From Pseudomonas oryzagri (GTDB taxonomy: Bacteria > Pseudomonadota > Gammaproteobacteria > Pseudomonadales > Pseudomonadaceae), in the NCBI RefSeq assembly GCF_020831405.1, contig NZ_JAJHPU010000008.1, positions 62,001 through 126,000 of the forward strand: 64,000 bases of DNA. Direction: 5' to 3'. Made by a program: the position numbers and the translations under genes. This document shows, in pieces, positions 25,667-34,124 of the stretch (positions within the stretch are counted from its first letter, which is position 1; the number at the start of each line of letters is the position of its first letter). The notes beneath the pieces are model-generated. The model ran no database searches. It saw only the letters and a list, made by a program, of their open reading frames with translations, and was not told where the DNA came from.

Positions 25667-27769
25667 ATGAGCCAACCCGCCCGGCCGTTGCGGCTGTTGC
25701 TGATCGAGGATGACGAGGACGACTTCCTGGCCGTCCGCAGCCTGCTGCGCGAGTCGGAGATCCCCAACTACGTGCTGGACTGGGCGAACAGCTACGAGCG
25801 CGGCCTGAACGCCATCGACAACCCCAGCCACGATCTCTACCTGATCGACTACCGCCTTGGCGACGAGTCCGGCCTGGATCTGATCCGCCATGCCGCCGAC
25901 CACAATCTGGCGCAGCCGCTGATCCTGCTCAGCAGCGTCCAGGAAGTCGATTTGGGCGTGCAGGCCATCACCCTCGGCGCCAGCGATCATCTGCTCAAGG
26001 GCGAATTCGACGGCCGCCAGCTCGGCCGCAGTATCCGCTACGCCCTGGAGCGGACGCGGCCATGCCGTGCCCGGGGCAGGAGCAATACTCGCGCGGCCCT
26101 GCTGCAGCGCTGCCTGGAGGCCAGCTACAACGGCGTGATGATCGCCGACGCACAATCCGACGACTATCCGATCATCTACGTCAATCCGGCCTTCGAGCGC
26201 ATCACCGGTTATTCGGCCAGCGAGGTGCTGGGGCGCAACGTCCGCTTCCTTCAGGGCCGGCAAACCCAGCAGCCCGGCATCGAGGCCATCCGCCGCGCCC
26301 TGGCCCGCCAGCGCGAGGCCCACGTGGTGCTGCGCAACTTCCGCAAGGACGGCAGCGCCTTCTGGAATGACCTGTACATTGCTCCGGTGCCCGACGAACA
26401 CGGCGTCGTCACCCACTACATCGGCGTGCAGAACGACATCTCCGAGCGCAAGCGTTTCGAGTCGGAGCTGGCCTACAACGCCAGTCACGACGTGCTCACC
26501 GGCCTGCCCAATCGCTCGCTGCTCGAGGACCGCCTGCAGCAGGGTTGCCAGATCGCCCGCCGCTACGTCCGCGAGCTGGCGGTGATGCTGATCGATCTCG
26601 ATGGTTTCAAGCCGATCAACGACACCCTCGGCCACGCGGTCGGCGACAAGGTGCTGGTCGAGGTGGCGCAGCGCATGGCCGACGAGATCCGTCCCGGCGA
26701 CACCCTCGCCCGCCTGGGCGGCGACGAGTTCGTGGTGGTGCTGCCGGATCTCGCCCACGGCGAAGACGCCCTGCTGGTGGCCGAGCGGCTGATCCGCAGC
26801 ATCGCCCGCCCCTACCACTTCAACGAGCTGCACCTGCACGTCACCGCCAGCATCGGCATCACCTTGAGCGACGGCGACATCGAGCAGCCGATGAAGCTGA
26901 TCCAGGAAGCCGACCTGGCCATGTACCAGGCCAAGCAGCACGGTCGCAACAACTACCAGTGGTACACCGAGCACCTCAACCAGGAAGTCAGCGAGCGCAT
27001 GACCCTGCGCAACGAGCTGCAGAAGAGCATCGGCAGCATGAACTTCGAGCTGCACTACCAGCCGCAGATCGACGCCCGGCGCGGCGCGGTGATCGGTAGC
27101 GAGGCGCTGCTGCGCTGGATGCATCCCGAGCGCGGGCTGATCTCACCGCTGCGCTTCATTCCGGTGGCCGAAGATACCGGGCAGATCATTCCGATCAGCC
27201 AGTGGGTGCTGGACACCGCCTGCCGACACAACCGCGATCTTCTCGACCGCAACTGCGTGCACGGACCGATTTCGGTGAACATCTCGGCGGTGCACTTCCT
27301 GCGCGACAACTTCGTCGCCACGGTGCAGCGCGCCTTGGACAACAGCGGTCTGCCGGCGCACCTGCTGGAGCTGGAGATCACCGAGAGCGTGCTGCTCAAG
27401 GACGCCGAACGGGCGATCCGCCTGCTGCACGAGCTGAAGGAGCTGGGCGTCGGCCTGGCTCTCGACGACTTCGGCACCGGCTATTCCAGCCTGAGCTACC
27501 TGAAGGACCTGCCGATCGACAAGGTGAAGATCGACCGCTCGTTCATCGAGGACCTGATCCGCGATCCGCGCGACGCCGCCATCACCCAGGGGATCATCTC
27601 CATGGCCCACCACCTCGAACTGCAGGTGGTCGCCGAAGGCGTGGAAACCCTCGAGCAGGCCGATTTCCTCAGCCGCAGCCAGTGCGACGTGTTCCAGGGC
27701 CACCTCTACGCCCGGCCGATGCCGTTCGCGGAGCTCGAGGCCTACCTGCGCCAGCGGCAGAGCGTCTGA
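25667..27769 (+). CDS. response regulator with REC-PAS-GGDEF-EAL domains
   Basis: The 700-residue protein starts with a receiver domain (1-125; LLLIEDDEDD acidic pocket and phospho-acceptor Asp in LIDYRLG), then a PAS/PAC domain (about 145-265) that resembles LOV-type sensors (GRNVRFLQGRQTQQ). A GGDEF domain follows with the intact LGGDEF motif, then an EAL domain with SEALLRW, DDFGTGYSS and IDRSFI. It likely controls cyclic di-GMP in either direction. The FLQG segment lacks the flavin-binding Cys of LOV (N-V-R-F replaces NCRF), so light sensing by the usual adduct is unlikely. No partner kinase lies next to it. Its targets are not evident. Confidence 0.88.
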   Translation: MSQPARPLRLLLIEDDEDDFLAVRSLLRESEIPNYVLDWANSYERGLNAIDNPSHDLYLIDYRLGDESGLDLIRHAADHNLAQPLILLSSVQEVDLGVQAITLGASDHLLKGEFDGRQLGRSIRYALERTRPCRARGRSNTRAALLQRCLEASYNGVMIADAQSDDYPIIYVNPAFERITGYSASEVLGRNVRFLQGRQTQQPGIEAIRRALARQREAHVVLRNFRKDGSAFWNDLYIAPVPDEHGVVTHYIGVQNDISERKRFESELAYNASHDVLTGLPNRSLLEDRLQQGCQIARRYVRELAVMLIDLDGFKPINDTLGHAVGDKVLVEVAQRMADEIRPGDTLARLGGDEFVVVLPDLAHGEDALLVAERLIRSIARPYHFNELHLHVTASIGITLSDGDIEQPMKLIQEADLAMYQAKQHGRNNYQWYTEHLNQEVSERMTLRNELQKSIGSMNFELHYQPQIDARRGAVIGSEALLRWMHPERGLISPLRFIPVAEDTGQIIPISQWVLDTACRHNRDLLDRNCVHGPISVNISAVHFLRDNFVATVQRALDNSGLPAHLLELEITESVLLKDAERAIRLLHELKELGVGLALDDFGTGYSSLSYLKDLPIDKVKIDRSFIEDLIRDPRDAAITQGIISMAHHLELQVVAEGVETLEQADFLSRSQCDVFQGHLYARPMPFAELEAYLRQRQSV

Positions 27770-27799
27770 GCGCACCGGGCTGCCGGGTCGCGCCGATGG

Positions 27800-28270
27800 T
27801 CAGCTCTTGTTCGACAGGTCGCCGAGCTGCAGACGGTTCAGGTTGTGCTTGATGACCTCCTTCACCGCCGCGGTCATCACCCCGGTAGAGATCCCCAGCA
27901 TCAACACGCCGTTACCGGCCTCCAGCGCACCGAGCAACCGCCAGGGTTTGGACAGCACGATGTCGCCATAGCCCAGGGTGGCGAAGGTGACTCCCGAGTA
28001 GTACACCGCCGTGGTGAACTCCCCGAACTCGCCGAGCAGCATGAACAGACCGGCCCAGACGAGGATCTGCAGGAAATAGCCGAGCATCATCAGCAGCATC
28101 ACTGCCCCCAGCACCCCGAAACCCCACAGCAGGGCACTGCCGTCCCCGCCGGCCGGGCCAAGGTGCTGATAGCGTCGTACGTAGTGGTGCAGGCAGAGCA
28201 CCACGATCATCGCCTCCATGACCAGACAGAGCAGCATCACGGGAAGGCCGACCAGCAGGTTGAGCAGCAT
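27800..28270 (-). CDS. two-helix potassium channel family protein
   Basis: The 156-residue membrane protein has helices near residues 4-27, 48-80 and 120-140. The pore loop TTAVYYSGVTFATLGYGDIVLS contains the TLGYGD selectivity filter, nearly the K+ signature. It should form a K+-selective or related cation pore in the inner membrane as a tetramer. It is the last gene of the efflux operon, 12 bp after the DUF2955 gene. A channel gene is not a usual part of a HlyD/DUF2955/outer-membrane-factor operon; it may balance charge or respond to the same stress. No ligand-binding domain is fused. Confidence 0.8.
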   Translation of the reverse strand: MLLNLLVGLPVMLLCLVMEAMIVVLCLHHYVRRYQHLGPAGGDGSALLWGFGVLGAVMLLMMLGYFLQILVWAGLFMLLGEFGEFTTAVYYSGVTFATLGYGDIVLSKPWRLLGALEAGNGVLMLGISTGVMTAAVKEVIKHNLNRLQLGDLSNKS

Positions 28271-28282
28271 GGGGAGTTCTCC

Positions 28283-29317
28283 TCAGCAGCCGGGCTGCTG
28301 CACGCGGCGGCGCAGGCGGCGCTGGTCGAGCAGATAAACCATCAGCCAGGCGTACAGGCTGATGGCGACGAACAGGCCCAGACGCACGGCGAAGGCACTG
28401 TAGACATCCTTGCCGGTGGCGCTGTCCTCCACCGACAGGCCGAGCAGGATCAGCATGGTCACCAGGCAGTTGAGCCAGAAGCCCGGGCTCAGCCGGGTGG
28501 CGCGCAGCACATACAGCTGGCGCGCCAGCAGCAGGGCGAACAGCCAGGCCCACAGGAAGAACATCCACAGGTGCACGAACAGCTTCAGCGCCAACCAGAA
28601 CAGGATGGCGAGACATCCGGCGAGCAGGGTCGAGCCGAGCAGCTCGCGGGCGGCACTGCGCACCGTGGCGGTACAGCTCTGCTGCCCGAGGCCGACCGCC
28701 TTGAGGATGATCGGCATGTAGGCACCCGGGTTGATCAGCGCCAGCAGGAAGGCCGGCAGCACCACCAGCGCGGCGCGCAACGCGACCCAGTCGGCTTCCG
28801 CTCCCGCCAGCACCGGCGCCGGTGGCGCGGCGGGAACGCCGGCGGGCTCGGGAAACAGCCCGTGACCGATGGCCAGCGCCAGCACGGCGAGCAGCAGGCC
28901 TTTCACCAGCGCCTCGATGACCGTCAGGGCCAGGCCGAAATCGCTGGTGCCGGCGGCGGAAATCATGGTCAGGCCGATGACGAGGAAGGTGCCGACCAGC
29001 TTGTTGCCGCCACGCAGGCCATGGCGGAAGGCGAGGAACAGGCACAGGCCGACCAGCAGCACGCCGGCGAAGGCGAAGTGGCGCAGCAGCGGAATCAACA
29101 GCAGCCCACTGCCGGTGGTCAGCGTCGCCATCAGCGCCAGCCCCAGGCCAGCCTTGAGCGACAGGGGGCGGTTCACGCTGGCGAGCAGGAATACCGCGAA
29201 CACCGGAGCGATCACCGGCAGCGGCAGACCGAAGCCGAAACTGGCCGCCACCGCCAGGGCGGTACCGAGCCCCATACGCAGCGCGCGTTGCGCCCGCGGG
29301 GCACGCTCAGTAGGCAT
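28283..29317 (-). CDS. DUF2955/FUSC-type inner membrane protein of efflux operon
   Basis: The 344-residue protein has about ten hydrophobic segments arranged in two halves, as in aromatic acid exporter/FUSC-like proteins. The N-terminal half begins RALRMGLGTALAVAASFGFGLPLPVIAPVFAVFLL. DUF2955 proteins accompany HlyD-type adaptors and form an EmrB- or AaeB-like export pump for small organic acids or drugs. Its start overlaps the end of the HlyD gene by 11 bp, and the channel gene follows. The substrate is unknown; aromatic carboxylates are a fair guess from AaeB relatives. Confidence 0.75.
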   Translation of the reverse strand: MPTERAPRAQRALRMGLGTALAVAASFGFGLPLPVIAPVFAVFLLASVNRPLSLKAGLGLALMATLTTGSGLLLIPLLRHFAFAGVLLVGLCLFLAFRHGLRGGNKLVGTFLVIGLTMISAAGTSDFGLALTVIEALVKGLLLAVLALAIGHGLFPEPAGVPAAPPAPVLAGAEADWVALRAALVVLPAFLLALINPGAYMPIILKAVGLGQQSCTATVRSAARELLGSTLLAGCLAILFWLALKLFVHLWMFFLWAWLFALLLARQLYVLRATRLSPGFWLNCLVTMLILLGLSVEDSATGKDVYSAFAVRLGLFVAISLYAWLMVYLLDQRRLRRRVQQPGC

Positions 29318-30437
29318 AGGACAGCCAGCTCATCAGCCAGAGAAACAGCCGGCCCAGCAGGTTGAGGGGATTGCCCTCGGTGGGGAAGGCCATCACTTCG
29401 GCCTGTCCACCGACCCGGATACCCTGCAACTTCTCCACCTCGCCCGGCGCGAACTCGACGATCACCGGGAAGCGCTGGGCCTGGCGCAGCCAGTCGCGAC
29501 TGTTCTCCACCGTAGGCAGGGTGCCGGGGGCGCTGCTCTGCCCCACGCTCACCCCGTAGCCGACGCTGCGCACCTTGCCGTCGAAGATCCGTCCGGGCAG
29601 CACGTCCAGCACGATGCCGACCGGGGTGCCCGGTGCCAGCCGTCCGAGGTTGTTCTCGGTCATGTCGGCGCTGATCCATACGTCGTGGATGGCGATCAGG
29701 GTCATCACCGGATTGCCCGCCGCAGCGAACTGGCCGACGTCGGTGCGCAGGTCGGTGATCAACCCGGCCGAACGGGCGTGAACCTGGGTATTGGCGAGAT
29801 CCAGCTCGGCCTTTTCCAGGGCGGTGGCGGCACTGCGCAGCAGGGCATTCTGCTCCTCGTTGCCACCCTGCTGCTCGCGCGCCCGCTGCACCTCGGCATG
29901 CGCCGCGGCGACCTGGCTGACCGCCTGCTGGTGGGTGGCGCGCGAGACTTCGAGGCGACGCAGGGAGATGGTGCCCGGGTCCTCGCGGTACAGGCGCTCG
30001 AGGCGTTGCCAATCCTGCTGCGCCTTGAGTTCGTCGGCCTGGGCGGCGCGCAGCTTGGCCTGCGCCGCATCGATGCCGGCGGTGCTGGCGCCAATCTGCC
30101 GGCGGGTCGATTCCAGGTCGGCGCGCGCACGGTCGACGGCGATCTGGTAGTGCTGGCGATCCACCTCGAAGAGCAACTCGCCGGCCTTGACGTCCTGGTT
30201 GTTGCGCACTTTCACCTGAGTCACCCGACCGGCGACCTCGGCGGCCACCGGCACCACGAAGGCCTGCACGCGCGCCTGCTGGGTATAGGGGGTGAAGCGG
30301 TCGGCCAGCAGATACCAGAGCAGGCTGAGGACGATCAGCACGACCACCCCCTTCACCCCGCGGTTGACCGGAGCGGCGGGCGGCTCCGGCGCCTGCTGGA
30401 CCGCGACCTGGGGGCTGGGCTGCTCTACGTCATTCAT
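29307..30437 (-). CDS. HlyD/EmrA-type membrane fusion protein
   Basis: The start MNDVEQPSPQVAVQQ has AGGAAGG 8 nt upstream, giving 376 residues. A single membrane anchor lies at about 30-50 (GVKGVVVLIVLSLLWYLLA). The biotinyl-lipoyl halves are AEVAGRVTQVKVRNNQDVKAGELLFEVD and VHARSAGLITDLRTDVGQ, separated by a long coiled-coil hairpin (about 100-205). It bridges the inner-membrane pump and the outer-membrane channel in the periplasm. It overlaps the outer-membrane-factor gene upstream by 8 bp and the DUF2955 gene downstream by 11 bp, which shows tight coupling. Confidence 0.88.
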   Translation of the reverse strand: MNDVEQPSPQVAVQQAPEPPAAPVNRGVKGVVVLIVLSLLWYLLADRFTPYTQQARVQAFVVPVAAEVAGRVTQVKVRNNQDVKAGELLFEVDRQHYQIAVDRARADLESTRRQIGASTAGIDAAQAKLRAAQADELKAQQDWQRLERLYREDPGTISLRRLEVSRATHQQAVSQVAAAHAEVQRAREQQGGNEEQNALLRSAATALEKAELDLANTQVHARSAGLITDLRTDVGQFAAAGNPVMTLIAIHDVWISADMTENNLGRLAPGTPVGIVLDVLPGRIFDGKVRSVGYGVSVGQSSAPGTLPTVENSRDWLRQAQRFPVIVEFAPGEVEKLQGIRVGGQAEVMAFPTEGNPLNLLGRLFLWLMSWLSYAY

Positions 30438-31968
30438 GATGATCGCCTTCCTGGTAGGAGGTCGGGGGACTGCCGCCCTCCGGTTCGTCGAGCAGGTCGT
30501 CCCAGTCGGTGCGCTGCTGCATCTGCGCGCGGCTGGCCGCGTCGAGCCGGGGCTGGGCACTGCGCCAGCCGCCGCCGAGCGCCTTGTACAGCGCGATCAG
30601 GTTGCTCACTGCGCCATTGCGGGTGACCAGGTAGGCGTCCTGCTGCACCAGCAGCGCGCGCTGGGCATCCAGCACACGCTGGAAGTCGGCGTAGCCCTCG
30701 CGGTACTGGGCGCTGGCCAGGGTCAGCGAGCGCTCGGCCGACACCGCTGCCTCGCGCAGGATGCGCTCGCGCTCCAGCGCCTTGGTCAGGCCACGCGCGG
30801 CATCGTCGGCCTCGCGCGCCGCCTGGCGTACGCTGTCGCGGTAGACTTCGATCAGTTGCTGCAGGCGGGCGTCCTGCACGCGCACGTTATTGGTGATCCG
30901 TCCGTAGTCGAGGATGTTCCAGCGCAGCGCGGGGCCACCGACCAGGTCGAGAGTATCGGGCGCGCCATCCAGCGTGCTGCTCGACCAGACGATGCTGCCC
31001 AGCAGGCTCAGCGAGGGATACAGATCGGCCTTGGCCACCCCGATGAGCGCCGACTGGGCCGCGACGTTGTACTCGGCGGCGCGGATGTCCGGCCGGCGGC
31101 GCAGCAGCTCGGCCGGCACTTCATCGAGCACGGCGCGGTCGACGAGCGGGATCAGCCCTTCCCGCTCGGCCAGCTCCGGCAGCTGCGAGGGTGGACGGCC
31201 GACCAGCACGGCGAGGGCATTGCGTGTACGCGCGACCTGATCCTCAAGATCGGGGATGCTGCTCAGGGTGCCAAGGTATTGGGTCTTGGCCTGCTGCAGG
31301 TCGAGCTCGTCGCTCTGCCCGCTGGAGAACAGCCGCTCGGTAATCTCGTAGCTGCGCTTCTGCTGTTCGGCATTGCGCCGGGCGACACGCAGGCGCGCCT
31401 CGCTGGTGCGCAGGGCGAAATAGGTGTCCGCCACCTGGGCGCGCAGCAGCACCAGCACGTCCTCGTAGTTGGCCTCGGCGGCGAAGTAGGCGGCATCGGC
31501 TGATTCGATGGCGCGGCTGAAGCGCCCCCAGAAGTCCAGCTCCCAGCCGACATCCAGGCCCAGGCTGTGCTGCCAGAACTGGCTGTCGCGCGGATTGCGT
31601 CCGCCGGACTCGTTGTGGTCGAGATAGACGCTGTCGGCGCTGAGCTGCTGCAACTGCGGGTAGCGCCCGCTCCGGGCGATACCCAGTTGGGCGCGAGCCT
31701 CCATCACGCGCAGACCGGCGATGCGCAGGTTGGCGTTGTAGGCGTCGGCCTCGGCGATCAGGCGATCCAGCACGGGGTCCTCGAACACCCGCCACCATTC
31801 GCGGATGTCCGCTCCGGCGCGCCGTTCGCTGGCCTGCTCGATGGCCGGGCTGCGCCACTCATCGACCCAGGCCTCACCGGGCGATTGGAAGCCCGGCCCC
31901 AGGCGTACGCAGCCAGCCAGGCCGAGCATGCAGGGCCAGAACAGCCTTCGGGAAAGAAGCCGCATCAT
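30430..31968 (-). CDS. NodT-family outer membrane efflux lipoprotein
   Basis: The 512-residue protein has a signal sequence with lipobox LAGC (Cys20), so it should be lipidated and sorted to the outer membrane. Two outer-membrane-factor repeats follow, with DPVLDRLIAEADAYNANLRIAGLRVMEARAQLGIARSGRYPQ in the first and LLRRRPDIRAAEYNVAAQSALIGVAKADLYPSLSL in the second. It forms the exit duct of a tripartite pump with the HlyD and DUF2955 proteins. Its own ribosome site is weak and it begins 14 bp after a 38-codon ORF with a strong site, so it may rely on coupled translation. Confidence 0.88.
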   Translation of the reverse strand: MMRLLSRRLFWPCMLGLAGCVRLGPGFQSPGEAWVDEWRSPAIEQASERRAGADIREWWRVFEDPVLDRLIAEADAYNANLRIAGLRVMEARAQLGIARSGRYPQLQQLSADSVYLDHNESGGRNPRDSQFWQHSLGLDVGWELDFWGRFSRAIESADAAYFAAEANYEDVLVLLRAQVADTYFALRTSEARLRVARRNAEQQKRSYEITERLFSSGQSDELDLQQAKTQYLGTLSSIPDLEDQVARTRNALAVLVGRPPSQLPELAEREGLIPLVDRAVLDEVPAELLRRRPDIRAAEYNVAAQSALIGVAKADLYPSLSLLGSIVWSSSTLDGAPDTLDLVGGPALRWNILDYGRITNNVRVQDARLQQLIEVYRDSVRQAAREADDAARGLTKALERERILREAAVSAERSLTLASAQYREGYADFQRVLDAQRALLVQQDAYLVTRNGAVSNLIALYKALGGGWRSAQPRLDAASRAQMQQRTDWDDLLDEPEGGSPPTSYQEGDHHE

Positions 31969-31982
31969 GCAGGCTTCTCGCT

Positions 31983-32099
31983 TCAGGTTGGCTTTCGCTC
32001 ATCCGCCCCGCCATGGCGCCGATGTCCACCTGCCTCGGCCGGCAGGCTGCGCCATGACCGCCAGATGCCCAGCCTCGCGGAAAAATGCATTTCCACCAT
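31983..32099 (-). CDS. 38-residue leader ORF ahead of the efflux operon
   Basis: The ORF starts MVEMHFSARLGIWRSWRSL and ends 14 bp before the efflux lipoprotein start. An AAGGAG site 7 nt before its ATG is much stronger than the site of the next gene. The product is Arg/Trp-rich at first and then polar with a His/Arg patch. It has no family I know. Its position and ribosome site suggest a small protein or a leader peptide that couples or regulates translation of the pump. No attenuator hairpin is obvious. Confidence 0.45.
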   Translation of the reverse strand: MVEMHFSARLGIWRSWRSLPAEAGGHRRHGGADERKPT

Positions 32100-32197
32100 C
32101 GCCTGTCTCCTTGTCCTTGCGAATCGCCTTGGGCCCCTGCTACCGCTCAGCATAGCCGGCCGGTCGCAGGAGCATGGCAAGAAGACAGCGGTCTCGG

Positions 32198-32785
32198 TTA
32201 CGCGCCCGCCGCCTGCCGGCCGAACTGGGCGGCAAGGCCGGTCCAGCTCGCCCTGCGCTCCGCCGAGGCATTGATGACCGGCCCGAAGCTGGTCACCTTG
32301 ACGGGCTTGATGCCGCTGAACTCCAGGATGGTCCGCTTCATCTGCTGATGGCCCGGCATGCGGAATATCCAGCGGTAGTACCAGGGCGGGGTATCCATGG
32401 TGACCAGCAGGTGGGCCGAGCGTCCGGCCAGCAGGCGGTCCCAGAACTGCGAATTTTCCCGGTACTTGAACGCGAAGCCCGGCAGGAAGATGCGGTCGAT
32501 GAAGCCCTTCAGCAACGCCGGCATCGCGCCCCACCAGGTCGGATAGACGAACACCAGATGCTCGGCCCAGGCGATGTCTTCCTGGGCTTTGCGCAGATCG
32601 GGCTCCAGTGCCTGTTCCTTGCGGTAGCCTTCATGGAGGATGGGATCGAACGCCAGCTCGCCGAGGCGGATTTGCCGGACTTCGCTTCCCGAGTCGAGCG
32701 CCGCTTCGACATAGGCATCGGCCAGGTGCCCGCACAGGCTGTCCGATGAAGGGTGTCCGAGAATCAGTAGTATTTTCTTGCTCAC
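32198..32785 (-). CDS. NAD(P)H-dependent oxidoreductase, flavodoxin-like fold
   Basis: The 195-residue protein starts at a GTG with AAGG upstream. It shows the flavodoxin_2 pattern of quinone reductases: KKILLILGHPSSDSLCGHLADAY at the N-terminus (FMN phosphate loop), VFVYPTWWGAMPALLKGFIDRIFLPGFAF near residue 80 and GRSAHLLVTMDTPPWYY near 121. Such enzymes reduce quinones or nitro compounds with two electrons to protect against electrophiles. It is divergent from a MerR regulator gene, and a MerR-like long-spacer promoter lies before it, so quinone or electrophile induction is likely. Confidence 0.85.
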   Translation of the reverse strand: MSKKILLILGHPSSDSLCGHLADAYVEAALDSGSEVRQIRLGELAFDPILHEGYRKEQALEPDLRKAQEDIAWAEHLVFVYPTWWGAMPALLKGFIDRIFLPGFAFKYRENSQFWDRLLAGRSAHLLVTMDTPPWYYRWIFRMPGHQQMKRTILEFSGIKPVKVTSFGPVINASAERRASWTGLAAQFGRQAAGA

Positions 32786-32853
32786 GACTTTACCTTGCGC
32801 ACGCCAATGGAAACCGGAACGAGGGTAAAGTCTCCCCCTGTAGGCAGAGTCAA
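32786..32853 (-). promoter_or_regulatory. MerR-type promoter and inverted repeat of the oxidoreductase gene
   Basis: On the minus strand TTGACT (32848-32853) is followed after 20 bp by TACCCT (32822-32827), an overlong spacer typical of MerR-activated promoters. GACTTTACC (32786-32794) and GGTAAAGTC (32824-32832) form a perfect 9-bp inverted repeat 29 bp apart. The left arm touches the start codon and overlaps the ribosome site, so it may instead act in the RNA. Confidence 0.5.
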
Positions 32854-32959
32854 GTCGGCGGCGGCCGGTTCGGTTGGCATGCGTCGTGCGCCACCAGGCG
32901 CCGGAGGGGGCGCCGTGGTCTACTCTTCACCCGCTCGCCCGTGAAATGGAACTTGCAGG

Positions 32960-33367
32960 ATGTACATAGGAAAAGCAGCCAAACTGTCCGGAACCACGAT
33001 CAAGAGCATTCGGCATTACGAGAAGATCGGCCTGATCCCCCAGCCGCCGCGCACGGGCAAGTATCGGATATACAGCCAGGAAAGCGTCGACGTACTGCGC
33101 TTCATCAAGTGCGCCCAGCAACTGGGCTTCAAGCTCAAGGAGCTGCAAGGCATTCTCGGCGAATACACGGGCAGCGAATTCCCCTGGGAGCAGGCGCAAC
33201 TCGAAATCGCCAAGAAGAAGGACGAACTGGCCCTCCAAATCGAAGCACTCCAGCAGCTCTATCAGGGATTGGTCGAGTTCGAAAAGAACCTCATGGATGC
33301 CAGGGAGGAATGTCATTTGCTCCGCAGCGCCCACGCCGAAAAAAAACCGGCCTCATCAGCGAGCTGA
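32960..33367 (+). CDS. MerR family transcriptional regulator
   Basis: The 135-residue protein has the MerR winged helix at residues 1-70 (MYIGKAAKLSGTTIKSIRHYEKIGLIPQPPRTGKYRIYSQESVDVLRFIKCAQQLGF) and then a dimer coiled coil (about 80-115). A lone cysteine lies in REECHLL near residue 118, followed by a short polar tail. The usual CueR or SoxR metal-cluster cysteine pattern is absent. It likely activates the divergent flavodoxin-fold reductase gene 175 bp away by untwisting the long-spacer promoter. The inducer is unknown; thiol-reactive or quinone compounds fit the target. Confidence 0.85.
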   Translation: MYIGKAAKLSGTTIKSIRHYEKIGLIPQPPRTGKYRIYSQESVDVLRFIKCAQQLGFKLKELQGILGEYTGSEFPWEQAQLEIAKKKDELALQIEALQQLYQGLVEFEKNLMDAREECHLLRSAHAEKKPASSAS

Positions 33368-33674
33368 ACCTTTTGCTGCAGCGTGCCGGCTATCCGCGCT
33401 GCCGGCTGGCTGCAGAAGCATAGCGTCCCGTCGGGCCGACCTTCTCCTCCGGGCCCAATCCCATCCTCGAACGATAATCCGGGCTTCGGAGCCGGCGTTG
33501 GTCGGCCTGTCGAACTGACTGCTCGGCGCGGGAGCGGACGAAGCCCGGCGACTCGGCGGTGTTCTCACCACCTCGCCTTCTCAGCCCCTCTGCGTCGCGC
33601 CAGCCACAGCCGGGCAAGATGCTCCATCCGGTCCATACTTAAATGCTGGACCCGTAAAAAAGAGGAGCACGAGA
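33368..33674. repeat. gene-free interval with short dispersed repeat
   Basis: No gene is supported in these 307 bp. Positions 33428-33448 hold CCGTCGGGCCGACCTTCTCC plus one T, which is almost the same as 2568-2589 near the integrase (there with one extra G). An intergenic repeat family is possible, but two copies in 64 kb prove little. A promoter for the DUF3775 gene should lie near the end, where ATACTTAAATGC occurs about 33634-33645. Confidence 0.3.
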
Positions 33675-34058
33675 ATGCTCAGCGTCAATCCCGAAACCAT
33701 TTCCCGGCTCATCGACTTGTCCCGTGCCTTCCATGCCAAAGAATCGGTCGTCATTCCCCAGGAGCCCAACAGCCCGAGCGACGACTGGGCGTTGCAGGCC
33801 TTGGCCGACCACGGGGATGACGAGTATTACGGCGAATTCGAATCGATCATCGATGACCTGGAGCCGGATCAGCAACAGGAAGTGGTGGCACTCATGTGGC
33901 TGGGACGCGGCGATGCGTCGCTGGAGGAATGGAGTGATCTGCTCACCCAAGCCAGCGAGCAATGGAACGAACGAACCGCCGAATACCTGATCGCCCATCC
34001 GTTCCTGGCGGAGTATCTGCGGGAAGGATTGGATCTGCATGGGTACGAAAGCGAATGA
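33675..34058 (+). CDS. DUF3775 domain-containing protein
   Basis: The 127-residue acidic protein begins MLSVNPETISRLIDLSRAFHAKE and contains EFESIIDDLEPDQQQEVVALMWLGRGD, the conserved centre of DUF3775 proteins. No membrane or catalytic motif is seen. The end YLIAHPFLAEYLREGLDLHG also fits the family. AAAAAGAGGAGCACGAGA before the ATG is a good ribosome site. The role of this family is unknown. It stands alone between the MerR gene and a toxin-antitoxin pair that is transcribed toward it. Confidence 0.7.
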   Translation: MLSVNPETISRLIDLSRAFHAKESVVIPQEPNSPSDDWALQALADHGDDEYYGEFESIIDDLEPDQQQEVVALMWLGRGDASLEEWSDLLTQASEQWNERTAEYLIAHPFLAEYLREGLDLHGYESE

Positions 34059-34124
34059 TCTCGCCATGTGGCGAGGCGATGGCGCTGACGGGCACGCCGC
34101 GCAAAAGCTCCGGGGATGTACCGC

